DNA of 64,000 bases from Ruminococcaceae bacterium UBA1404 (GTDB lineage: Bacteria; Bacillota; Clostridia; Oscillospirales; Ruminococcaceae), in contig DBQC01000017.1 of the NCBI GenBank assembly GCA_002305075.1, forward strand, positions 74,711 to 138,710, given 5' to 3'. Every line of letters starts with the position of its first letter. Positions within the stretch are counted from its first letter, which is position 1. This document shows positions 44,538-55,019 of this stretch, one piece after another. The position numbers were made by a program, and so were the translations under genes. The notes beneath the pieces are model-generated. The model worked only from the letters and a program-made list of their open reading frames with translations, was not told the DNA's origin and did no database searches.

Positions 44538-47500
44538 TTAGATGCGGGTGATGTCAATAAGCTCGACATCGGCCATGGTTTTGCCGGTGCGCAAACATCC
44601 GGTAAGGGCGGCGGCCGTGTCGATGGCGGTGAGGCAGGCGATGGCCCGCTCCACCGTGCGTCTGCGCATTTTTACCGAATCCTCGGCAGGGTTGGCGCCC
44701 TTTTCGGAGGTGCTGATGACATAGCTGACTTTGCCCGAGTCGATCAGCTCGAGGATGTTGGGGCTGCCCTCGCCAATCTTTTTAACGCTGCTGGTGGGCA
44801 CCATGTGATTGTTTAGGAAGTTGGCCGTGCCCTCGGTTCCGTATAGGTCAAAGCCCAGCGCCTCGAAGGCCTCGGCAATGGGCAAAATCTCGGCCTTATC
44901 CAGGTCACGCACGGTTATCAGCACGCCACCTTGGTGCTCCAGCCGGTAGCCGGCACCCACCAACCCCTTGAGCAGGGCCTCTTCAAAGGTTTTGGCCACC
45001 CCCAACACCTCGCCGGTGGACTTCATCTCAGGGCCGAGATGCACATCCACATCGTGAAGCTTTTCAAAGCTGAACACCGGCACCTTAACCGCCACATAGT
45101 CGCTTTCGGGGTACAGACCGGTGCCATAGCCCATGGTTGCAAGCTTCTCTCCCAGCATAGCCCGGGTGGCCAGTTCCACCATGGGCACACCGGTCACCTT
45201 GCTGATATAGGGCACTGTGCGGGAGGAGCGGGGGTTGACCTCGATGACATAGACCTCGCCATCGTAGACCACATACTGAATGTTGACCAACCCCACAACC
45301 CCGAGAGCCTGAGCCAGTCTGCCGGTGTATTCCACAACGGTGTCCCGCACCCGCCGGCTGAGGTTCTGGGGCGGATAGACCGAGATGGAGTCGCCCGAGT
45401 GGATGCCGGCCCGCTCGATATGCTCCATGATGCCGGGGATGAGGTAGTTCTCCCCGTCGCAAATAGCGTCCACCTCCACCTCGGTGCCCATCATATATTT
45501 GTCCACCAGCACGGGGTTTTCCAGCTTGTGCCCGGTGATGATGGTCATGTATTCCTCCACCTGCCGGTCACTGTGGGCAATAATCATATTCTGGCCGCCC
45601 AGCACATAGCTGGGCCGCAGCAACACCGGGTAGCCCAGTCGATTGGCTACCTTGACCGCATCCTCCGTGGTGAACACCGTATCGCCGGCCGGTCGGGGGA
45701 TGCCGCAGTCCTCAAGCAGCCGGTCAAAGCGCTCGCGGTCCTCAGCGGCATCTACGCTGTCGGCCGAAGTGCCCAAAATGTTGACTCCGCGCTTTTCAAG
45801 GTGCCCGGTCAGCTTGATGGCGGTCTGGCCGCCGAACTGCACCACCACCCCCCAGGGCTGCTCGACCGCCAGAACATTGTCCACATCTTCTGGGGTGAGG
45901 GGGTCGAAATAGAGCCGGTCGGAGGTGTCGAAGTCGGTGGAGACGGTCTCGGGGTTGTTGTTGACGATGACCGCCTCGTAGCCCTGTTGCTTAAGGGCCC
46001 AGACGCAGTGCACCGAACAATAGTCAAACTCGATGCCCTGCCCGATGCGGATGGGCCCTGAACCGAACACCAGAACCTTTCTTTTATCAGTGGGATGGGC
46101 CTGTAGAAACTGCTCGGCCTCGTTCTCATCGCCATAGGTGGCATAAAAGTAGGGGGCCTCGGCCCTAAATTCGCCGGCACAGGTGTCCACCATCTTGTAG
46201 ACGGCCGGGCGGTGCAGATCGCCCACCGGCTGGCCGGACAGGCGCTCGATGGCCTTGTCGGGAAAGCCCCACTTCTTAGCCGCAAGGTAGGTTTGGGGGG
46301 TAAGACCGTCTTGCGACAGCAGCGCCTCCATGTCGGCAAGGTTTTTAAGCTTGGCCAAAAACCAGCGGTCAATTTGGGTGGCCGCATGAATGCGCTCTAG
46401 GGCGATGCCCCGAGTCAGGGCCTCGTAGACCACAAAGATGCGTTCGTCGTCGCAGCAAGACAAAAGATCTTCTATTTCAGCGTCGGTCTTGCCGGCCAGC
46501 CGGGGCAGGCGCAGCGTATCAATGCCTAACTCCACCGAGCGCACAGCCTTCATGATGGCCTGTTCAAAGCTGCTGCCGATGGCCATCACCTCGCCGGTGG
46601 CCTTCATTTGGGTGCCCAGCTTGCGGTTGCCGTAGACAAACTTGTCAAAGGGCCACTTGGGAAACTTGACCACCAGATAATCGAGCGCCGGCTCGTAGCA
46701 GGCGTAGGTGCTACCGGTGACGGTGTTTTCTATCTCGTCAAGGCGGTAGCCGACGGCAATTTTGGTGGCCACCCGGGCAATCGGGTAACCGGTGGCTTTG
46801 CTGGCCAAAGCCGAGGAGCGAGACACCCGGGGATTGACCTCGATGATGGCGTATTCCAAAGAGTCGGGATGCAGCGCAAACTGACAGTTGCAGCCCCCCT
46901 CCACCCCCAAAGCGTCCACAATGTTAAGGGCAGCGGTGCGCAGCATATGAAGCTGAGGGGCCGATAGGGTGACCGCCGGAGCCACCACAATGCTGTCGCC
47001 GGTGTGCACGCCCACCGGGTCAAGGTTTTCCATGGAGCAAACGGTAATCATGTTGCCCGCACTGTCGCGAATAACCTCGAACTCGATTTCCTTCCAGCCG
47101 GCAATGCATTTTTCCACCAAAATCTGATGGATGGGCGAGGTGCGCAGCCCGCCCGCCGCAATGGTGCGCAGCTCCTCCTCGTTGTCGGCCCGGCCACCTC
47201 CCGACCCCCCCATGGTAAAGGCCGGGCGGATGATGGCCGGATAGCCGATTTCACGCATAAAGTCCACGGCGTCCTCCACGCTCTCCACCACCTTAGAGAG
47301 GATGCAGGGCTGTCCGATTTGGGCCATGGCATCCTTAAAGAGCTGGCGGTCCTCGGCCTTGTCGATGGTATCCCGCCTGGCGCCCAGCAGCCGCACCCCC
47401 CGCTCAGCCAGAAAGCCTTCTTTATCCAGCTGCATGGAGAGCGTGAGGCCGTGCTGCCCGCCCAAGGTGGAGAGCAGCCTGTCGGGCTTTTCTATGTCGA

Positions 47501-47732
47501 TAACCCGCCTGACCACCTCGAGGGTGAGGGGTTCTATATAGATGTGGTCGGCCATGGCCTTGTCGGTCATAATGGTGGCCGGGTTGGAGTTGATGAGCAC
47601 CACTTCCAGCCCCTCCTCCTTGAGAGCCCGGCAGGCCTGGGTGCCCGCATAGTCGAATTCGGCGGCCTGCCCGATGACAATGGGTCCCGAGCCGATGACC
47701 AAAACTTTTTTTATGTCGGGGTTAAGCGGCAT
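44538..47732 (-). CDS. carB: Carbamoyl-phosphate synthase large subunit
   Basis: Synthesises carbamoyl phosphate from bicarbonate, ATP and ammonia for pyrimidines and arginine. 1064 residues with two homologous synthetase halves, each an ATP-grasp domain (GSGPIVIGQAAEFDYAG at 13-29; GSGPIRIGQGIEFDYCS near 556), an oligomerisation domain between them and a C-terminal MGS-like allosteric domain (about 935-1064; FDLYGTEGTANFLNN). Both ATP sites look intact. ATG directly follows the carA stop (TAAATG), with AAGGAGGGG upstream. Its small-subunit partner has an inactive-looking glutaminase. Confidence 0.97.
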   Translation of the reverse strand: MPLNPDIKKVLVIGSGPIVIGQAAEFDYAGTQACRALKEEGLEVVLINSNPATIMTDKAMADHIYIEPLTLEVVRRVIDIEKPDRLLSTLGGQHGLTLSMQLDKEGFLAERGVRLLGARRDTIDKAEDRQLFKDAMAQIGQPCILSKVVESVEDAVDFMREIGYPAIIRPAFTMGGSGGGRADNEEELRTIAAGGLRTSPIHQILVEKCIAGWKEIEFEVIRDSAGNMITVCSMENLDPVGVHTGDSIVVAPAVTLSAPQLHMLRTAALNIVDALGVEGGCNCQFALHPDSLEYAIIEVNPRVSRSSALASKATGYPIARVATKIAVGYRLDEIENTVTGSTYACYEPALDYLVVKFPKWPFDKFVYGNRKLGTQMKATGEVMAIGSSFEQAIMKAVRSVELGIDTLRLPRLAGKTDAEIEDLLSCCDDERIFVVYEALTRGIALERIHAATQIDRWFLAKLKNLADMEALLSQDGLTPQTYLAAKKWGFPDKAIERLSGQPVGDLHRPAVYKMVDTCAGEFRAEAPYFYATYGDENEAEQFLQAHPTDKRKVLVFGSGPIRIGQGIEFDYCSVHCVWALKQQGYEAVIVNNNPETVSTDFDTSDRLYFDPLTPEDVDNVLAVEQPWGVVVQFGGQTAIKLTGHLEKRGVNILGTSADSVDAAEDRERFDRLLEDCGIPRPAGDTVFTTEDAVKVANRLGYPVLLRPSYVLGGQNMIIAHSDRQVEEYMTIITGHKLENPVLVDKYMMGTEVEVDAICDGENYLIPGIMEHIERAGIHSGDSISVYPPQNLSRRVRDTVVEYTGRLAQALGVVGLVNIQYVVYDGEVYVIEVNPRSSRTVPYISKVTGVPMVELATRAMLGEKLATMGYGTGLYPESDYVAVKVPVFSFEKLHDVDVHLGPEMKSTGEVLGVAKTFEEALLKGLVGAGYRLEHQGGVLITVRDLDKAEILPIAEAFEALGFDLYGTEGTANFLNNHMVPTSSVKKIGEGSPNILELIDSGKVSYVISTSEKGANPAEDSVKMRRRTVERAIACLTAIDTAAALTGCLRTGKTMADVELIDITRI

Positions 47733-48836
47733 TTATTTCCCCTCCTTTATGCCGTCCATCAGGGCGGCGAACTCTAAAAATACGCGGTTGGTGCCCCCGG
47801 GTGCCGTGAAACTTTCGGGCCTAAACTGCACGCTCAGCCACGGGTGGGTTAGGTAGCGCAGGCCCTCGCAGCTTTGGTCATTGACATTTTGATGGCTGAG
47901 CACGGCCACTTCGGCAGGCAGGCTGTGGGGTACCGCTTGGTAGCCGTGGTTTTGGGCAGTTATAAATATCTGTCCGGTTGCAAGGTCGGCCACCGGCTGG
48001 TTGCTGCCCCGATGTCCCCGGGGCATTCGAACCGTGCACCCCCCGGCAGATAGCGCCATAAGCTGATGCCCCAGCCCAATGCCCAGCATGGGCAGAGCGC
48101 GCATGGCCGCCATGCGGCCGATGTCGGCGACGATGTCGGGATTGTCGGCCGGATCGCCGGGACCCTCGCTGAGCACCAGGCCGTCCAGATCCAGGGCAGC
48201 AATGTCCTCGGGGGGTGTGCCGGCGGGCAGCAAAATGACCCGGCAGCCCATGTCCATCAGCCACCCGAGGGTGCGGCGGTTGTGCCCAAGGTCGTAAAGG
48301 CCCACGGTATAACGGGGCTCGGGGGCGCTGTGCCGGGTGACGGTGCGGCAGGTCACCGCCGCCACGGCATCTTGAATATGAAAGGCCTCTATTTGAGAAA
48401 GGGCCTCCTGCACCGACAGCGCCTCGGTGGTGATAAGACCCTTCATGGGCCCGTGGTCTCGCAGATGGCGGGTGAGGGCTCGGGTGTCGATATCGCAGAT
48501 GCCCACCACGCCCCGACGCTTTAGAAAGCTGTGTAGATCCTCCTCCAAACAGAAGTTAGAAGGCACTTCACACCACTCCCGCACAATGCAGCCGGCTACG
48601 GCAAAATGCTCGGAGCTGCTGTCCTCCCGGTTTATTCCGTAGTTGCCCATAAGCGGAAAGGTAAAGGCCACCAACTGACCGTAGTGGCTGGGATCGGTGA
48701 GGCTTTCCTGATAGCCCACGGCGCCGGTGGTAAACACCACCTCGCCCAGAGCGCTGCCTGTGCAGCCGAAGGAGATACCCTCGTACACACGGCCGTCGGC
48801 CAAAATAAGCCGGGCCTTGATGGGATTTTTAATCAT
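47733..48836 (-). CDS. carA: Carbamoyl-phosphate synthase small subunit with degenerate glutaminase active site
   Basis: Normally the glutaminase that feeds ammonia to CarB. 367 residues, ordinary length; the N-terminal CarA domain (GNYGINRED, VPSNFCLEEDL, IDTRALTRHLR) is well kept. In the C-terminal class I amidotransferase domain, however, the nucleophile elbow reads LGIGLGHQL, with Gly254 where Cys belongs (codon GGG, 48075-48077), and the catalytic His is Arg339 in VQFRPES (codon AGG, 47820-47822); Glu341 remains. SNGPGDP is also SEGPGDP. The frame is open and the operon intact, so it is not an obvious pseudogene. It may be a structural partner for ammonia-dependent synthesis. Confidence 0.93.
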   Translation of the reverse strand: MIKNPIKARLILADGRVYEGISFGCTGSALGEVVFTTGAVGYQESLTDPSHYGQLVAFTFPLMGNYGINREDSSSEHFAVAGCIVREWCEVPSNFCLEEDLHSFLKRRGVVGICDIDTRALTRHLRDHGPMKGLITTEALSVQEALSQIEAFHIQDAVAAVTCRTVTRHSAPEPRYTVGLYDLGHNRRTLGWLMDMGCRVILLPAGTPPEDIAALDLDGLVLSEGPGDPADNPDIVADIGRMAAMRALPMLGIGLGHQLMALSAGGCTVRMPRGHRGSNQPVADLATGQIFITAQNHGYQAVPHSLPAEVAVLSHQNVNDQSCEGLRYLTHPWLSVQFRPESFTAPGGTNRVFLEFAALMDGIKEGK

Positions 48837-48850
48837 GGCTCTCCCCCCTC

Positions 48851-49780
48851 CTAAAGGGTGATGGCAGGCAGATGGCTTAAAAGATCGCTTTGCATATCGA
48901 GGGCAGCCTGACGGGCGGCAGCGGCGTATTCCTGCTCGGGGTAGCCAAGCCTTTTGTAGGCCGCAATGATACCCCGGGAGGAGTTGACAACCGCACCGAG
49001 TCCCCGCTGATCAAAGGCGGCAGCCACATCGGCGGCAGTGCCCCCTTGAGCCCCGTAGCCCGGCACCAAAAAGAAGGTGGTGGGCATGGCCTTGCGCAGC
49101 TCGGCCAGCTGCCGGGGATAGGTAGCACCCACCACGGCACCCACCGCAGAGTAGCCGTAGCAGTGGACCGTTCGGCTGCCCCACTGCTCACACATGGCCC
49201 CCATTGCGGCGTAGACCGGACTGCCCTCCAACAGCCTGTCCTGCAGCTCGCCCGACGAGGGGTTGGAGGTTTTAACCAGCACAAAGACCCCCCGGTCCCG
49301 GCTGTCGCAGAGGGGCAGCAGCGCATCGATGCAGTCGCTGCCCAGATAACCGCTCACCGTGAGGGCATCGGCCCCTATCGGCTCGTACGCTGACTGGCCA
49401 ATTTGCACCTCGCCCAGTACCGCCGCCGCATAGGCCGACATGGTGGAGCCGATGTCGCCACGCTTGGCGTCCATAATTACATAGAGCCCCCGCTTGCGGG
49501 CATAGGCCACGGTCTGCTCCAGCGCCCGGATGCCCGCCCAGCCAAACTGCTCGTAAAAGGCGCTTTGGGGCTTTATGGCGGGCACGATATCCCACAGGGC
49601 GTCGATGAGGCCCATGCCCCAGCGCAGCACCGCCTCGGCGGCTCCCTCGGGGGTCTGCCCATACTCTTCATAGGCCGCCTGCTTTATAAACTCGGGCAGA
49701 AGCTCCAGCCGGGGGTCCAGACCCACCACGGTGGGGTTATTTGTTTTTACAATGCTTTCAATCAGCTTGCCGAATGCCAT
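48851..49780 (-). CDS. pyrF: Orotidine 5'-phosphate decarboxylase (PyrF2 type)
   Basis: Decarboxylates OMP to UMP. 309 residues, the long PyrF2 type of Clostridia and Actinobacteria, with VVGLDPRLELLP at the N-terminus, the catalytic Lys/Asp motif MDAKRGDIGST and phosphate-binding VPGYGAQGGTAADVAAAF plus VNSSRGI. I use the ATG at 49780 (nine bases after AAGGG); the ATG at 49789 sits directly on the ribosome site. Confidence 0.95.
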   Translation of the reverse strand: MAFGKLIESIVKTNNPTVVGLDPRLELLPEFIKQAAYEEYGQTPEGAAEAVLRWGMGLIDALWDIVPAIKPQSAFYEQFGWAGIRALEQTVAYARKRGLYVIMDAKRGDIGSTMSAYAAAVLGEVQIGQSAYEPIGADALTVSGYLGSDCIDALLPLCDSRDRGVFVLVKTSNPSSGELQDRLLEGSPVYAAMGAMCEQWGSRTVHCYGYSAVGAVVGATYPRQLAELRKAMPTTFFLVPGYGAQGGTAADVAAAFDQRGLGAVVNSSRGIIAAYKRLGYPEQEYAAAARQAALDMQSDLLSHLPAITL

Positions 49781-49801
49781 ATACGCCATCCCTTCGGATT
49801 T

Positions 49802-50335
<534 letters not shown>

Positions 50336-50353
50336 GTCTATCTCCTTTCACAC

Positions 50354-50385
50354 AAAAAGCGCCCATCCGCAGGCGGACAGGCGCT
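50354..50385 (-). terminator. PyrR-controlled attenuator terminator of the pyr operon
   Basis: Minus-strand AGCGCCTGTCCGC / GCGGATGGGCGCT hairpin with one internal mismatch region, followed by TTTTT, immediately before the pyrR ribosome site. It lies in the leader, about 115 nt after the start site, so it works as an attenuator rather than an end-of-operon signal. Confidence 0.8.
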
Positions 50386-50448
50386 AAGGCTACACAAAAT
50401 CTGCGCATGGCCGGCGGCCATGCCAAATGCTGCTGCTCCTCGCCTTGC

Positions 50449-50465
50449 CGGCCTCACAGGACCTG
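50449..50465 (-). promoter_or_regulatory. PyrR binding loop in the pyr leader
   Basis: The minus strand reads GCAGGTCCTGTGAGGCC, matching the known PyrR site with its GTCC and GAGG blocks. Between it and the terminator lies a stable hairpin GCATGGCC/GGCCATGC (about 50404-50422), possibly part of the antiterminator. Confidence 0.7.
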
Positions 50466-50499
50466 CTTAAAGGACAAAGGCTCTCTTATGTTTTTAAAT

Positions 50500-50528
50500 A
50501 TTATACACGCGAAAGTGTCATGCGTAAA
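50500..50528 (-). promoter_or_regulatory. Promoter of the pyr operon
   Basis: Minus-strand TTTACG (50523-50528), 17 bp, TATAAT (50500-50505). The start would be near 50493, giving a leader of about 160 nt. Confidence 0.7.
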
Positions 50529-50618
50529 GCCGCTTAAGACAAAAAGTTGCACAAAATTGAATGCGCACGCCCTCATATTTCCGATGCAGCGAGGCAAGCT
50601 ATGGGCGAGGTGACATAT

Positions 50619-50831
50619 ATGGAATATACCACACAGGACTATCTTAAGAAGGCGCTGCTGGATACCCAGGAGCGGGTGCGAGACTATATGTACTATGCCG
50701 AACAGGCCAAGGATCCCAAGGTTGGTGCCTTTTTAAAGGCCCATGCCGAGGTGGAGGGACGCCACGCCACGGCGCTGCGCAACATTATCTCGGGCGAGAC
50801 CGAACGGGGGGGACAACGCCGTGACCGATAA
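50619..50831 (+). CDS. Small helical protein of unknown function (rubrerythrin/ferritin-like hairpin)
   Basis: 70 residues; not recognised with certainty. Two amphipathic helices are predicted (YLKKALLDTQERVRDYMYYA and KVGAFLKAHAEVEGRHATAL), with Glu, Tyr and His spacing (E..YYAE, EVEGRH) that recalls half of a ferritin-like four-helix bundle. A complete di-iron site is not visible in one chain, so a dimer would be needed. ATG at 50619, preceded by GAGGTGACATAT. It is read divergently from the pyr operon and overlaps the next small gene by 11 bases. Confidence 0.6.
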   Translation: MEYTTQDYLKKALLDTQERVRDYMYYAEQAKDPKVGAFLKAHAEVEGRHATALRNIISGETERGGQRRDR

Positions 50832-51114
50832 CATCCCCGGCCGGACGGCCGACAAAAAGCCCATCGAAGCAGCCGCTAAAAAGCAGCAGCATGGCTCGGC
50901 CGAGCAGACGCCTGCTCGGGGCACCTTGAGCAACGAGGAATACCTGGACATGACCAGTGCCAGTGCGGGCAGCGCCGGCGACATGACCGGACTGATTCCC
51001 GCCGCCCCCAAGGCCGGCCACGAGCTCGATTCTTATAATGCCCTCTACAGCCACGACCCGGCCACCCGCGAAAGGGGCCGCAAGCAGGATTGGGATGACG
51101 ACGATTGCGGATGA
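50821..51114 (+). CDS. Small acidic hydrophilic protein of unknown function
   Basis: 97 residues, not recognised. It is rich in Ala, Lys, Gly and Asp, has no membrane segment, and ends with a strongly acidic DWDDDDCG. A middle motif is NEEYLDMTSASAGSAGDMTG. Start GTG at 50821, eight bases after GGGGGG, overlapping the preceding small gene, so the pair is probably co-translated. I see no clear terminator in the 213 bp to the lysS terminator; that gap holds nothing else I can support. Confidence 0.55.
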   Translation: MTDNIPGRTADKKPIEAAAKKQQHGSAEQTPARGTLSNEEYLDMTSASAGSAGDMTGLIPAAPKAGHELDSYNALYSHDPATRERGRKQDWDDDDCG

Positions 51115-51283
51115 GCCTTGGGGGAGCTGCCTTAAAAGCCCCTTGGTTTTTTAAGCTTTAAATCTCTATGTCTTGGACGGACAATAAACACATGTTTTGT
51201 CAGGGGATAAGTGCCCTTGACCCGGTTTTGGGCTTTGCCCCCATGGTAGGCCCCATAAGACCCTATTCTGCATAGGTTGCAGC

Positions 51284-51317
51284 GCAAAAAAGCGCTCCGG
51301 CAGTAGCCGGAGCGCTT
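51284..51317 (-). terminator. Terminator after lysS
   Basis: AAGCGCTCCGGC / GCCGGAGCGCTT with a four-base loop and six T on the minus strand, 11 bp after the lysS stop. Confidence 0.9.
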
Positions 51318-51327
51318 AGATTTTGGT

Positions 51328-53359
<2,032 letters not shown>

Positions 53360-53424
53360 GTTCTCTCCTCCATAACCCAAAAAAGGGTTGTCATTTCATG
53401 GAATGGCGCCCGGACAATAGAAGC

Positions 53425-53453
53425 ATTATAGTCAAACTTCCCCCCAATGTCAA
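53425..53453 (-). promoter_or_regulatory. Consensus promoter of greA-lysS
   Basis: Minus-strand TTGACA (53448-53453), 17 bp, TATAAT (53425-53430): a perfect match to both sigma-A boxes and spacing. Confidence 0.92.
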
Positions 53454-53649
53454 GCTGCGCACCGGCGGGTGACCGCGGGTGCAGCGGGGGAAATCAAGGA
53501 ATATATATGCCCCTGCCCTGGGTGTTCATGCGCAGTAAGAAAAAGTTTGGCACACAGTCCAAAGGGCCGCCTGAAAAAGCGGGCCCCTCGGTGTGTTATA
53601 GCATAGACTCATTGCACTGCTCTCTGCCTTAGAAGAGCCGACAGCCTTT

Positions 53650-54990
53650 TTAGGCAGCCTTGGAGCTTTGTTCCGAGGTGTCCTCGGATTGGGCGGCATC
53701 CTCGCCCTCCTCCGGGCTTTGCTCGCCGTCCTCTAAGCCTTGTTCGACATCCTCAGGCGGCTGGCTGGTCTCATCGGGCCAGTCGGTCGGGATGGGCTCG
53801 GCGCTTTTAAGGCCTAGAAGCTCCATGGCCTTGCGCATCTGAGGATCGGACTTTTCGTCGAGCTGAAACAAAACCTTTTCGAGCTCGGCCGATATCTTGA
53901 CCTCGTAGTCGGGCTTGACACCCACACCGTCGAAGTTCTCAGACCGGGGCGGATTATACTGAGCCACCGTAAACTCGATGGCCGAGCCGTCGGTCAGCCT
54001 GTGGATGGTCTGCATCATGCCCTTACCGAAGGTGGTTACCCCCACGGTGCGGGCCTTTTGATAGTCCTTAAGGGCCTGGGCAAACAGTTCGGCGCTGCTA
54101 GCCGAGCGCTGGTTTATCAGCACGGCCATGGGCAGATCGATCTCGTTGGTGTCGCTGGTGGCCAGCACCACCGTCTCGCCGTTTTTATAGGTAGCCGACA
54201 CAATGTCCCCGGCCGGCAGCAGAACATCAAGAATGGCGGTGACCGCCGTAAGTGTCCCCCCCGGGTTGTCCCGCACATCAAAGCAGAGGGCGGTGACCTC
54301 CTGCGCCAACAGACGGTCGAGGGCGCGGTTAAACTGCGTGGGGGTGTTGTCGTTAAACTCCTTGATGCGGATATAGCCAATGTGCTTGATCACACGGTAG
54401 TCCACCGAGGGCACCTCAATCTTGCGCCGGGTGATCTCTACCTCGCTCTCCTCCCCCATGCGGCGGATGGTGAGGCTTACGGTGGTACCGCTCTCGCCTT
54501 GTAGGGCTGCGGCTGCCTCGTCGAAGTTGTCGGCCGTGAGGGAAAGGTCGTCCACCTTGACAATGAGGTCGCCCACCTTGAGGCCCTTCGATTCGGCCGG
54601 CGAGTCGGGATAGACAGCCAGCACCTGCATATAGCCCGAGGCCTCGGCCTTAACTTCGATGCCGATGTTGGCCATCTGACCGTCGTAGCTGGACATAACC
54701 CGCTGGTATTGGTCGGCGGTGAGATACATGGCATAAGGATCCTCAATGCCGGCCATGTAGCCTCTGGCCAGATAGTCGTTTAGGGCTTGTTCACTAATCT
54801 CGCCGAAATAGTTGTCTCGGACATATTTATCTATTTCCTCCAGTTTGCCGTAGAGGTTAGCTCGGCCCTGCAAGTTACGCAGGCTGGCATCCTGACGGTT
54901 CATGAAGAAGATGAGGGTCATCACCGCCACCACCATGCCAAACAGCAAGGCAAGGGCAAGGGCGGTTCCAAGAGAGATTTTTTTGCTCAT
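53650..54990 (-). CDS. S41 family C-terminal processing protease (CtpA/CtpB-like)
   Basis: Exported serine protease with one N-terminal membrane helix (about 10-30). 446 residues: PDZ domain about 103-185 (GIEVKAEASGYMQVLAVYPDSPA), S41 catalytic domain with FDVRDNPGG, Ser298 in NQRSASSAELFAQ and Lys323 in TFGKGMMQT, the Ser-Lys dyad. A 50-residue acidic tail (SQPPEDVEQGLEDGEQSPEE) is low-complexity. Follows the M23 peptidase in the common ftsE-ftsX-M23-S41 order, suggesting a role in cell wall hydrolase control or sporulation signalling. Confidence 0.92.
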   Translation of the reverse strand: MSKKISLGTALALALLFGMVVAVMTLIFFMNRQDASLRNLQGRANLYGKLEEIDKYVRDNYFGEISEQALNDYLARGYMAGIEDPYAMYLTADQYQRVMSSYDGQMANIGIEVKAEASGYMQVLAVYPDSPAESKGLKVGDLIVKVDDLSLTADNFDEAAAALQGESGTTVSLTIRRMGEESEVEITRRKIEVPSVDYRVIKHIGYIRIKEFNDNTPTQFNRALDRLLAQEVTALCFDVRDNPGGTLTAVTAILDVLLPAGDIVSATYKNGETVVLATSDTNEIDLPMAVLINQRSASSAELFAQALKDYQKARTVGVTTFGKGMMQTIHRLTDGSAIEFTVAQYNPPRSENFDGVGVKPDYEVKISAELEKVLFQLDEKSDPQMRKAMELLGLKSAEPIPTDWPDETSQPPEDVEQGLEDGEQSPEEGEDAAQSEDTSEQSSKAA

Positions 54991-55019
54991 AATTGCTCCT
55001 TTAGGTTGGGAGAAATGGG

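Noticed and set aside
47733..48836. carA as a plain pseudogene
   Set aside because: The frame is open at full length, the N-terminal domain and ribosome site are intact, and it is tightly coupled to carB; only catalytic positions changed.
53540..53600. GC-rich inverted repeat near GGGCCGCCTGAAAAAGCGGG as terminator for the S41 protease gene
   Set aside because: Stem needs a bulge, no T run follows on the minus strand, and it is about 50 bp past the stop; not listed as a feature.
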